Origin: Proteobacteria bacterium UBA6908
GTDB lineage: Bacteria; Pseudomonadota; Gammaproteobacteria; Acidiferrobacterales; UBA6901
NCBI GenBank assembly: GCA_002451085.1
Contig: DKBE01000063.1
Span: forward strand, 6,692-12,037
Length of the DNA stretch: 5,346 nt
Direction: 5' to 3'
The position numbers and the translations under genes were made by a program. Position 1 is the stretch's first letter. Every line of letters begins with the position of its first letter. The notes below the pieces were generated by a model. The model was not told where the DNA came from, did no database searches, and saw only the letters and a list, made by a program, of their open reading frames with translations. Of the stretch, positions 1-5,346 are shown one piece after another.

Positions 1-1373
1 TACTTCACGATCGCCGAGGCCACCGCCGGTTTTTCACCGAGGTCGACCGCACGTGCTGTGAGCGTGCGCGCTGCATCCATGATGTAGGTGAAACCGCCGA
101 TGCGCGACAAAGCCTCTTCGATCGCCTCGAAACGCCCGAGGGGCAGTTTGAACTGCTTGCGAATGCGCGCGTAGGCGCCAACCACCCGTGCCGCCTGCTT
201 GCTGGCGGCGGTGGAACTGGCCGGCAACGAAATCGAGCGCCCGGCGGACAGGCAGTCCATGAGCATGCGCCAACCGTGGCCGATGCGCTCGCGCCCGCCG
301 ATGATCCAGTCCATCGGGATGAACACGTCCTCGCCCCAGTTCGGACCGTTCAGGAAAGCCATGTTGAGCGGATTGTGGCGGGTTCCGATTTTTACGCCCG
401 GAGTGTCGGTCGGGATCAGTGCCAGCGTGATACCGAGGTTGACGTCGTCGCCGAGCAAGTGATCCGGGTCGTACAGCTGGAAGGCGATGCCGAGCACCGT
501 CGCCACCGGCCCGAGCGTGATATAGCGTTTTTCCCAGTTCAGGCGGATGCCGAGCACATCCGGCTGGCCCTGGAAGGGTGCGCGGCACACCACCCCGCGA
601 TCGGGAATGTTGGCCGCGTCACTGCCGGCCTCCGGGCTGGTGAGCGCGAAACACGGCACTTCCTGGCCGCGCGCCAGCCGCGGCAGATAATGCTGTTTCT
701 GTTCCGCGGTGCCGTAGCGCAGCAGCAATTCCGCCGGGCCCAGCGAGTTCGGCACCATCACCGTGACGCCGGCCGAGCCGCTGCGTGACGACACTTTCAT
801 GACCACGGCCGAGTGCGCGAGCGCCGAGAATTCGAGCCCGCCGTATTCCTTCGGAATGATCATGCCGAAGAAACCCTTTTCCTTGATGTAGGCCCAGGCC
901 TCAGGGGACAGGTCGTTGCGCTCGTGCGTGATGTTCCAGTCGTCGAGCAGCCGGCACAGTTCTTCGACCGGACCGTCGAGAAACTGTTTTTCTTCCGGCG
1001 TGAGCCCGGGTGGCGGCACGGCAAAGAGTTTCTTCCAGCGCGGCATGCCGCAGAACAGCTCGGCTTCCCACCACACCGTACCGGCCTCGATCGCTTCGCG
1101 CTCGGTGTCGGACATCGAGGGCATGATGCGCTTGAACACGGTGAACAGCGGGCGGCTGAACAACGCGCGCCGCAGCGGCGTGAGATTGAGAGGAATGGCA
1201 ACGAGGAAGAAGGCGGTCCACAGCACAATGCCGGCGGCGGACGCGAGCGGGCAGGCCCAGGTGGCGAAACCCAGTACCGCCGCCAGACTCAGGGTCCACA
1301 ACCACAACGGCGACCGGAAATAGGCCAGCGCCCAGACCACGGCCAGTACCGCTACCATCCATAAGAAGCTCAT
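1..1373 (-). CDS. fadE: Acyl-CoA dehydrogenase FadE, N-terminal 457 residues (cut by window edge)
   Basis: FadE is the FAD-dependent acyl-CoA dehydrogenase that makes the trans-2-enoyl-CoA in the first step of fatty-acid beta-oxidation. The minus strand reads openly from ATG at 1373 to the left edge, giving 457 codons of a protein that is about 814 residues in E. coli; the C-terminal part lies outside. The first ~62 residues are strongly hydrophobic (two or three membrane-type segments, about 3-19, 22-40 and 45-62), as in FadE and unlike short soluble acyl-CoA dehydrogenases. Family blocks follow: VWWEAELF (100-107), [17 protein letters not shown] (168-184), the FAD/substrate block [13 protein letters not shown] (241-253), NWEKRYITL (279-287), [11 protein letters not shown] (341-351), [17 protein letters not shown] (368-384), then AIVKY at the edge. 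No frameshift is seen. An ATG three codons upstream (1382) directly abuts the Shine-Dalgarno, so 1373 is preferred. It lies 115 bases downstream of the metallohydrolase gene on the same strand. Confidence 0.95.
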   Translation of the reverse strand, partial: MSFLWMVAVLAVVWALAYFRSPLWLWTLSLAAVLGFATWACPLASAAGIVLWTAFFLVAIPLNLTPLRRALFSRPLFTVFKRIMPSMSDTEREAIEAGTVWWEAELFCGMPRWKKLFAVPPPGLTPEEKQFLDGPVEELCRLLDDWNITHERNDLSPEAWAYIKEKGFFGMIIPKEYGGLEFSALAHSAVVMKVSSRSGSAGVTVMVPNSLGPAELLLRYGTAEQKQHYLPRLARGQEVPCFALTSPEAGSDAANIPDRGVVCRAPFQGQPDVLGIRLNWEKRYITLGPVATVLGIAFQLYDPDHLLGDDVNLGITLALIPTDTPGVKIGTRHNPLNMAFLNGPNWGEDVFIPMDWIIGGRERIGHGWRMLMDCLSAGRSISLPASSTAASKQAARVVGAYARIRKQFKLPLGRFEAIEEALSRIGGFTYIMDAARTLTARAVDLGEKPAVASAIVK

Positions 1374-1382
1374 CGTCGTCAT

Positions 1383-1388
1383 TCCTTT
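1383..1388 (-). promoter_or_regulatory. Shine-Dalgarno of fadE
   Basis: On the minus strand AAAGGA lies nine bases before the ATG at 1373 and touches the alternative in-frame ATG at 1382 with no spacing. The nine-base gap is workable and the zero gap is not, so this site decides the fadE start. Confidence 0.6.
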
Positions 1389-1474
1389 AGATATGTATTG
1401 CTTTTGACGTACGGACTGCCCGGGACCTGACTCATCCCGAGCTTCATTTGAACATAGCTGTTGGGGTGAATTAC

Positions 1475-1490
1475 AGCGCCGATTGGCGCT
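1475..1490 (-). other. Short hairpin at the end of the metallohydrolase gene (possible weak terminator)
   Basis: AGCGCC-gatt-GGCGCT forms a perfect 6-bp stem with a 4-base loop and overlaps two bases of the metallohydrolase stop codon (TAG on the minus strand, 1491-1489). In the minus-strand transcript the stem is followed by GTAATTCACC, with no U-run, so it is not a classic intrinsic terminator. It may be a weak attenuating structure or an mRNA 3'-end stabiliser between this gene and fadE, or it may be chance in GC-rich DNA. The rest of 1374-1474 shows no convincing promoter or operator. Confidence 0.3.
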
Positions 1491-2229
1491 AGAACGTGAG
1501 CCAGGCGCCGGGGGCGTGCAGGGCCGCGCGCAATTCCCGCCAGTGCGGCAGGATCCGGGCAACTTCGGCCCAGAAGCGCGGTGAATGGTTGGGCACGCGC
1601 AAATGACAGAGTTCGTGCACCACCACGTAGTCAACCAGTGCCGGAGGGGCCTGCATCAGCCGCCAGTTGAGGCTGATGGTGCCACGCGCCGAACAGCTGC
1701 CCCAGCGGGTGCGCGCGGCGCGCACCGTCAGCCGTTTTGGTGCACAGCCAATGCGTTCACCGAAATGGGCAAGCCGCTCCTGGAAGTGTGTTTCCGCGGC
1801 GCGCCGATACCAGCCTTCGACGGCACGCTGCAGGCCGGCGGGATGGCCCGTCTGCACAATCAGCGTATCGCCGTCGCGCCGGCACTCGGTGCGCCGGCCG
1901 GCTGTCGTGTGTAGGTGCAGGGTAAGTACCGCGCCGAGAAACGGCAGCGGCGTGCCGTGCGCCAGTGCCGGCCGCACCGCCGGGAGACTCGCCAGCCGGG
2001 CGCGCTGACGGTCGATCCACGATCGCTGGCTGGCGACAAACTCCCGAATCACTGCCAGCGGACAGGCCGCTGGAGTGGCCACGGTCAGCGCGCCATCGGG
2101 ACGCAGTTCCAGGGCCAGGGTGCGCCGGCGGGTGCTGGCGCGAATGCGAAATGGATAGGTTGCATTCGCCAGCTCAAGACAATCCTGATCGGGTAGACGC
2201 CGGGGCGACCCGCTCAGGAACCGCATCAT
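1489..2229 (-). CDS. YgjP/DUF45-family zinc metallohydrolase (M48-like)
   Basis: This 246-residue protein has the signature of the YgjP-like (DUF45) family, which resembles M48/SprT-type zinc metallopeptidases. The zinc-binding helix is VVHELCHL, with HELCH at 205-209; a third ligand is likely H215 in the following PNHSPRFW stretch. The family block TRWGSCS (174-180), then [11 protein letters not shown] (185-195), precedes it. The N-terminal half (about 20-80) is the usual basic strand-rich region with [13 protein letters not shown]. No signal peptide or membrane segment is seen, so it is probably cytoplasmic. The length fits the family. The physiological substrate is not settled: E. coli YgjP has been annotated as a UTP pyrophosphatase, while the fold suggests a peptidase, and I do not choose between them. 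The start overlaps the rubredoxin stop (ATGATGA): ATG at 2229 or the adjacent ATG at 2226 could be used, and neither has a strong ribosome-binding site, which suggests translational coupling. Confidence 0.88.
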   Translation of the reverse strand: MMRFLSGSPRRLPDQDCLELANATYPFRIRASTRRRTLALELRPDGALTVATPAACPLAVIREFVASQRSWIDRQRARLASLPAVRPALAHGTPLPFLGAVLTLHLHTTAGRRTECRRDGDTLIVQTGHPAGLQRAVEGWYRRAAETHFQERLAHFGERIGCAPKRLTVRAARTRWGSCSARGTISLNWRLMQAPPALVDYVVVHELCHLRVPNHSPRFWAEVARILPHWRELRAALHAPGAWLTF

Positions 2230-2393
2230 CCAATTTGCACCATTTCAAAATCGGCTTTCGAGGCACCGCAATCCGGGCAGGTCCAGTTTTCCGGCACATC
2301 CGCCCATTTCGTACCCGGCGCGATACCCTGGTCGGGCACGCCCCTGGCTTCGTCGTAGACGTAGCCGCAAATGACACACATATACGCTTTCAT
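2226..2393 (-). CDS. Rubredoxin
   Basis: This 55-residue one-iron electron carrier binds Fe through four cysteines in two knuckles: C6 and C9 in MCVICGYVY, and C39 and C42 in CPDCGASK. Between them are the family features [24 protein letters not shown] and the aromatic residues that wrap the Fe site; the protein ends [10 protein letters not shown]. Length and spacing match classic bacterial rubredoxins (about 53-56 residues) such as the RubA types of Pseudomonas. The reading frame stays open upstream to 2558, but the domain begins at ATG 2393, which has a good ribosome-binding site; the upstream part is non-rubredoxin sequence overlapping hemH, so it is left out. The stop overlaps the next start (ATGATGA), so the metallohydrolase is translationally linked. 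Redox partners cannot be named from the window; rubredoxins typically serve rubredoxin reductases, hydroxylases or oxygen-detoxifying flavoproteins. It is divergent from hemH, with 113 bases between the starts. Confidence 0.95.
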   Translation of the reverse strand: MKAYMCVICGYVYDEARGVPDQGIAPGTKWADVPENWTCPDCGASKADFEMVQIG

Positions 2394-2397
2394 GATT

Positions 2398-2403
2398 CTC
2401 CTC
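2398..2403 (-). promoter_or_regulatory. Shine-Dalgarno of the rubredoxin gene
   Basis: GAGGAG on the minus strand stands four bases before the ATG at 2393. It supports the short 55-residue rubredoxin start over any longer upstream frame. Confidence 0.65.
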
Positions 2404-2445
2404 GAGACGGGTGCAACGCAAGCTCGCGGATTTTCGCATGTTTCA

Positions 2446-2466
2446 CGCGTGCACGAAACGCACGCG
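2446..2466. repeat. Inverted repeat in the divergent rubredoxin/hemH control region
   Basis: CGCGTGC (2446-2452) and GCACGCG (2460-2466) are perfect reverse complements separated by the 7-base spacer ACGAAAC. The element sits between the two divergent starts and just upstream of the -10-like hexamer facing hemH, covering where the -35 box would lie. That placement is what an operator for a dimeric regulator would look like, but I cannot match it to a known regulator. A second, weaker symmetry overlaps it (GTTTC at 2440-2444 and GAAAC at 2455-2459). GC-rich DNA yields such arms by chance fairly often. Confidence 0.35.
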
Positions 2467-2474
2467 GAGCGTAG

Positions 2475-2480
2475 TAGAAT
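2475..2480 (+). promoter_or_regulatory. Candidate -10 element for the hemH-thiD-thiE-hemL operon
   Basis: TAGAAT matches the sigma-70 -10 consensus at five of six positions, in the sequence GTAGTAGAATCGG, and would start transcription about 20 bases before the hemH ATG. No good -35 hexamer is found 16-18 bases upstream (the 17-base position reads CACGAA), so the promoter would need an activator or be weak. As the genes downstream overlap or nearly touch, this is the only likely place in the window for the operon promoter. Confidence 0.4.
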
Positions 2481-2506
2481 CGGCACACTCCCTGGAAACC
2501 GACGCC

Positions 2507-3481
2507 ATGCAAAACCGTACGGCTGTTGTGCTCTTGAATCTCGGCGGACCGGATTCACTCGATGCCGTAGAGCCGTTTTTGTTTAATTTGTTCTCCGATC
2601 CGGACATTTTCCGGCTCCCGCTCGGATTTCTGACACAAAAACCGTTTGCCCGACTGATCGCGCGCCGCCGCACGCCCGAGGCACGCCACAACTATGCGGC
2701 CATCGGCGGCAAGTCGCCGTTGCTCGAGAACACCGTCCTGCAGGCACGCGCCCTGGAAACCGAGCTGCGCCAGCACGGGGGCTACGAGGTGTTCGTGTGC
2801 ATGCGCTACTGGCATCCGTTGAGCGACGCCGTGGTGACCGAGCTGAAGCAGAAAAACCTGACACAGGTCTTGCTGCTGCCGCTGTATCCGCAGTACTCGC
2901 GCACCACCACCGGCAGCTCGGTGAACGAATTCCGGCGTGCCTGCGACCGCGCCGGGTACCGGCCGGAGATTCGCCTGGTGCGCCACTGGCCGACGCATCC
3001 GGAATACCTGGACGGTATCGTAACGAGCGTCATGCAAGCCGCTCAACAACTGCCGGACTCCGATCCGGACCGTATTGAACTGCTGTTCTCCGCCCACGGC
3101 CTGCCGAAGAAGATCGTCGCGCAGGGCGACCCGTATCAGCGTGAGATTGAATCGACGTATGAAGCATTGCGCAGCCGTCTTGGTTTCCCGCACACCACGC
3201 TGTGCTACCAGAGCCGGGTCGGTCCGCTTGAATGGCTGCGTCCGTATACCGAGGACGTGATCCGCGAGAAAGCCGCGGCTGGCTGCCGGCAGATGCTGGT
3301 GTACCCGATCGCATTTGTCTCGGATCACAGTGAAACCCTGTATGAACTGGGCATTCAGTACGCCGAACTGGCGAAACAGGCAGGGATCGCGCATTATCGG
3401 GTGGTGCCGGCGCTGAACGCACACCCGCAGCTGATTCGCGCGCTCACCGACCTGGTCCGCCAAGGAGGGGAACCGCTATGA
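2507..3481 (+). CDS. hemH: Ferrochelatase (heme synthase)
   Basis: HemH inserts Fe2+ into protoporphyrin IX, the final step of protoheme synthesis. The 324-residue product matches the usual bacterial length (E. coli 320). Key blocks: [20 protein letters not shown] (6-25), [11 protein letters not shown] (63-73), [12 protein letters not shown] (98-109), [16 protein letters not shown] (123-138), the active-site block [11 protein letters not shown] with the catalytic histidine at 197, [14 protein letters not shown] (234-247), and [16 protein letters not shown] with the second conserved acidic residue, E276. There is no C-terminal cysteine cluster, so a [2Fe-2S] form is not indicated. The frame is open back to 2411, but homology starts at ATG 2507, after the TAGAAT hexamer, so that start is chosen; its ribosome-binding site is weak (TGGA about ten bases upstream). 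It is the first gene of a plus-strand operon, and its stop overlaps the thiD start (ATGA). Confidence 0.97.
   Translation: MQNRTAVVLLNLGGPDSLDAVEPFLFNLFSDPDIFRLPLGFLTQKPFARLIARRRTPEARHNYAAIGGKSPLLENTVLQARALETELRQHGGYEVFVCMRYWHPLSDAVVTELKQKNLTQVLLLPLYPQYSRTTTGSSVNEFRRACDRAGYRPEIRLVRHWPTHPEYLDGIVTSVMQAAQQLPDSDPDRIELLFSAHGLPKKIVAQGDPYQREIESTYEALRSRLGFPHTTLCYQSRVGPLEWLRPYTEDVIREKAAAGCRQMLVYPIAFVSDHSETLYELGIQYAELAKQAGIAHYRVVPALNAHPQLIRALTDLVRQGGEPL
3462..3468 (+). promoter_or_regulatory. Strong Shine-Dalgarno of thiD inside hemH
   Basis: AAGGAGG lies within the last codons of hemH, nine bases before the thiD ATG at 3478. It is the strongest ribosome-binding site in the window and fixes the thiD start. 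Confidence 0.8.
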
Positions 3482-4320
3482 ATCCCGAAAACCTGCCGAT
3501 CGTGCTGGTGCTGGCCGGCAATGACCCAACCGGCGGCGCCGGCATCCAGGCCGATATCGAGACCCTGGTAAGCCTCGGCTGCCACCCGGCGCCGGTGATC
3601 ACGGCGTTAACCGTGCAGGACACGGTCGGCGTGAAGCACTACCAACCGGTCGAGGCCGGTCTCGTCATCTCGCAGGCGCGCGCCATACTCGAGGACATGC
3701 CGGTGGCGGCCATCAAGGCCGGCATGCTGGCGACCGCCGAGAATGTCACGGCCCTGTCGGCCATCCTGCAGGATTATCCGGAAGTGCCGCTGATCCTCGA
3801 CCCGGTGCTGGCCTCGGGTCACGGCGAATCCCTGGCGGACGACAACCTGGTCGAAGCGCTGATCTCGCTGCTCATCCCCCAGACCACGATCATCACACCG
3901 AATATTCTGGAAGTGATGCAGCTCGCGTCGGACGCCGACAATGTTGATGCCGCCGCCCAGGAACTGCTCTCCATCGGCTGCGGGTATGTGCTGGTCACCG
4001 GAACGCACGCGCGCACCCCGGAAGTCGAAAACCGCCTGTACGGCAACCGCCGCCTGCTCGAAACCTGGAGCTGGGAACGTCTGCCGGATCAGTATCATGG
4101 ATCGGGCTGCACGCTGGCCTCGGCCTGCGCGGCGACGTTTTCCCACGGCATGGACATCCTGGAAGCCGTGGCCGAGGCCCAGGATTACACCTGGCATGCG
4201 CTCGAACGCGGGCACCGTCTGGGCATGGGCCAGCACGTTCCCGATCGCCTGTACTGGGCGCGCGAGGAAACCGAGGACCGCGGCGAGGACGACGAACCGC
4301 ACGAAGGCAATGTCCACTGA
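3478..4320 (+). CDS. thiD: Hydroxymethylpyrimidine / phosphomethylpyrimidine kinase
   Basis: ThiD phosphorylates HMP to HMP-P and then HMP-PP, the pyrimidine donor for thiamine phosphate synthesis in the cytoplasm. The 280-residue ribokinase-fold protein shows LAGNDPTGGAGIQADI (12-27) at the HMP-binding N-terminus, ITALTVQDTVGV (41-52), AAIKAGML (77-84), ILDPVLASGHGESLADD (106-122), ITPNILE (139-145), VLVTGTH (171-177) and the anion-hole/phosphate block YHGSGCTLASA (206-216) with the conserved cysteine C211. The form ILDPVLASGHGE..LADD in place of the E. coli-like AKSGD loop, HGSGC, the DYTWHAL segment (236-242) and GQHVPDRLYW (251-260) place it with the pseudomonad-type ThiD rather than the enteric type. 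Residues 262-280 are a very acidic tail (EETEDRGEDDEPHEG) beyond the fold, which makes it slightly longer than usual (about 265). It overlaps hemH by 4 bases and thiE by 11; no TPP riboswitch precedes it. Confidence 0.95.
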   Translation: MNPENLPIVLVLAGNDPTGGAGIQADIETLVSLGCHPAPVITALTVQDTVGVKHYQPVEAGLVISQARAILEDMPVAAIKAGMLATAENVTALSAILQDYPEVPLILDPVLASGHGESLADDNLVEALISLLIPQTTIITPNILEVMQLASDADNVDAAAQELLSIGCGYVLVTGTHARTPEVENRLYGNRRLLETWSWERLPDQYHGSGCTLASACAATFSHGMDILEAVAEAQDYTWHALERGHRLGMGQHVPDRLYWAREETEDRGEDDEPHEGNVH

Positions 4321-4951
4321 ACCGCCGCGGGCGGCAATCCGCGGACTGTATGCCATCGCTGACAGCACCTATCTCAACACCGAAACGTTTGTCCCGGCCG
4401 TGCGCGCCGCGCTCGCCGGCGGCGCCCGCCTTCTCCAGTACCGGGACAAAACGTCCAGCTCCGCCGCTCGCAAGCACTTGGCGCGTGAACTCCACGCCCT
4501 GTGCCGGGATCATGGCGTGCCATTCCTTATTAATGATGACATCGCGCTGGCCGCCGGGGTCGGCGCCGATGGCGTGCACCTGGGTCGTGACGACCCGGAG
4601 ATCGGCCAGGCACGCACCGTTCTCGGGCGACGCGCCCTCATTGGCGTGTCCTGCTACAACGAACTGGAGCGTGCCCGCGCCGCGCAGTCGGCCGGCGCCG
4701 ACTATGTCGCTTTCGGGCGGTTCTTTCCGTCACGCACCAAACCCCAGGCAGTCGCAGCCGCCGTGGAGCTGTTGCATACGGCGCGCGCCGAATTGACCAT
4801 TCCGATCGTTGCCATTGGCGGCATCACCCCGGAAAATGGCAAGGCACTGATCCGGGCCGGCGCCGATGCCCTGGCGGTGATCGAAGGCATCTTCGGTCAA
4901 CCCGACATCCGCGCCGCAGCTGAACGCTACGCGAAACTTTTCAACGACTGA
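4310..4951 (+). CDS. thiE: Thiamine-phosphate synthase
   Basis: ThiE joins HMP-PP, the product of its upstream neighbour ThiD, with the thiazole phosphate to give thiamine phosphate and pyrophosphate. The 213-residue TIM-barrel protein is full length (E. coli 211). Blocks in order: RGLYAIADS (11-19), GGARLLQYRDK (37-47) that binds the pyrophosphate, PFLINDDIALA (71-81) with the Mg-binding DD, GADGVHLGRDD (85-95), LIGVSCYNELE (110-120), GADYVAFGRFFPSRTKP (129-145), IPIVAIGGITPEN (164-176) and GADALAVIEGIF (184-195). The QYRDK and VAFGRFF versions match the pseudomonad-type ThiE. ATG 4310 is chosen because homology begins at residue 11 and no other start lies close; the frame stays open back to 3941, but that part only shadows thiD. 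AAGG sits only two bases from this ATG, a poor spacing, so translation is probably coupled to thiD through the 11-base overlap. Confidence 0.95.
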   Translation: MSTEPPRAAIRGLYAIADSTYLNTETFVPAVRAALAGGARLLQYRDKTSSSAARKHLARELHALCRDHGVPFLINDDIALAAGVGADGVHLGRDDPEIGQARTVLGRRALIGVSCYNELERARAAQSAGADYVAFGRFFPSRTKPQAVAAAVELLHTARAELTIPIVAIGGITPENGKALIRAGADALAVIEGIFGQPDIRAAAERYAKLFND

Positions 4952-4963
4952 CAAGCCAACGCC

Positions 4964-5346
4964 ATGACCTATCAAACCAAAAATTCCCACGACCAGTTCG
5001 CACGCGCCAAGCGATCCATCGCCGGCGGGGTCAATTCGGCAGTACGCGCCTTCAAACAGGTCGGTGGCGATCCGGTGTTCTTCGCGCGCGGTGAGGGTGC
5101 CTACCTGTTCGATGTCGACGGCAACCGCTACATCGATTATGTCGCCTCATGGGGTCCGTCGATTCTCGGCCATGCCCACCCGAAGGTGGTGAAGGCGGTA
5201 TGCGACACGGCCGCGACCGGCATGAGTTATGGCGCACCAACCGAGATCGAAACCGAGATGGCCGAACTGTTAAAACAGTTACTGCCGTCGATCGAGAAAG
5301 TGCGCATGGTGAGCAGCGGCACCGAGGCCACCATGAGCGCCATCCG
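4964..5346 (+). CDS. hemL: Glutamate-1-semialdehyde 2,1-aminomutase, N-terminal 127 residues (cut by window edge)
   Basis: HemL is the PLP-dependent enzyme that turns glutamate-1-semialdehyde into 5-aminolevulinate, the committed precursor of heme by the C5 pathway. The frame is open from ATG 4964 to the right edge: 127 codons plus two bases, about 30% of a ~425-residue protein. The N-terminal blocks are clear: [12 protein letters not shown] (19-30), [22 protein letters not shown] (52-73), [11 protein letters not shown] (86-96) and [15 protein letters not shown] (113-127), the last including the PLP-phosphate SSGT turn. The PLP lysine lies beyond the window. Most relatives have a proline where A26 stands in GVNSxVRAF. 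The start lies 12 bases after the thiE stop with no clear Shine-Dalgarno, so reinitiation after thiE is likely. Together with hemH at the operon head it supplies an early and the last step of heme synthesis. Confidence 0.96.
   Translation, partial: MTYQTKNSHDQFARAKRSIAGGVNSAVRAFKQVGGDPVFFARGEGAYLFDVDGNRYIDYVASWGPSILGHAHPKVVKAVCDTAATGMSYGAPTEIETEMAELLKQLLPSIEKVRMVSSGTEATMSAI

Noticed and set aside
276..1364. Long plus-strand frames (276-788 and 813-1364)
   Set aside because: Both lie antisense to fadE, whose minus-strand translation gives uninterrupted family blocks.
1390..1400. TACATA on the minus strand as a fadE -10 box
   Set aside because: It lies too close to the Shine-Dalgarno and has no -35 hexamer at a proper distance.
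1441..1456. TTCAtttGAA-like symmetry upstream of fadE as a fatty-acid regulator site
   Set aside because: The arms are only four bases long and do not match the FadR or PsrA consensus; chance is the simpler explanation.
2411..2506. In-frame upstream extension of hemH (32 extra codons)
   Set aside because: It has no ferrochelatase homology, covers the candidate -10 box, and the conserved N-terminus begins at ATG 2507.
2394..2506. TPP riboswitch or Fur box ahead of the operon
   Set aside because: No THI-box core sequence is visible and the region is too short and differently structured; no AT-rich 19-base Fur-like palindrome is present.
2394..2558. Upstream extension of rubredoxin by 55 residues on the minus strand
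   Set aside because: It overlaps the hemH coding start and the divergent control region, carries no domain, and ATG 2393 has its own GAGGAG.
2555..3463. 302-codon open frame antisense to hemH
   Set aside because: It lies entirely opposite a clear ferrochelatase; the composition (rich in R, Q, H, V) is typical of the shadow frame in GC-rich DNA, and it resembles no family I know.
3941..4309. Extension of thiE by 123 codons upstream
   Set aside because: It is the alternative frame of thiD; ThiE homology begins just after ATG 4310 and the 213-residue product is already full length.
3607..4368. 253-codon antisense frame over thiD
   Set aside because: Shadow of thiD on the opposite strand with no domain and no plausible ribosome-binding site.

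Overview
The window is a GC-rich stretch of bacterial chromosome carrying seven protein genes, packed with almost no spare DNA. Several markers point to a free-living gammaproteobacterium outside the enterics. The acyl-CoA dehydrogenase is of the long, membrane-anchored FadE type. ThiD and ThiE are of the pseudomonad kind (HGSGC and DYTW in ThiD; LQYRDK and VAFGRFF in ThiE). The order thiD-thiE-hemL, with a rubredoxin gene close by, is the one I recall from Pseudomonas and relatives. Genus cannot be set from this sequence.

Left half, minus strand (about 1-2393). Reading in the direction of transcription: a 55-residue rubredoxin, then a YgjP/DUF45-type zinc metallohydrolase whose start codon overlaps the rubredoxin stop, then a 115-base gap, then fadE, which runs off the left edge after 457 codons. 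The first two genes are almost certainly co-transcribed. Whether fadE has its own promoter is not clear: a short hairpin sits at the metallohydrolase stop codon but lacks a U-tract, and I see no convincing promoter in the gap.

Divergent control region (2394-2506). These 113 bases separate the rubredoxin and ferrochelatase starts. They hold a perfect 7-bp inverted repeat and a good -10-like hexamer facing hemH. No TPP riboswitch is visible here or anywhere else upstream of the thiamine genes.

Right half, plus strand (2507-5346). hemH (ferrochelatase), thiD (HMP/HMP-P kinase), thiE (thiamine phosphate synthase) and hemL (glutamate-1-semialdehyde aminomutase, cut by the right edge) form one tight operon. 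hemH and thiD overlap by 4 bases, thiD and thiE by 11, and thiE and hemL are 12 bases apart. The first dedicated part of C5-pathway tetrapyrrole synthesis (hemL) and its last step (hemH) therefore flank two thiamine genes that make and join the pyrimidine half of thiamine phosphate.

Overall this is ordinary housekeeping and metabolic DNA. I see no mobile element, CRISPR array, tRNA, rRNA, defence system or sign of recent transfer. The points worth a second look are modest: the heme-thiamine operon layout, the rubredoxin/metallohydrolase coupling, the palindrome in the divergent promoter, and the acidic ThiD tail that doubles as the thiE start region.
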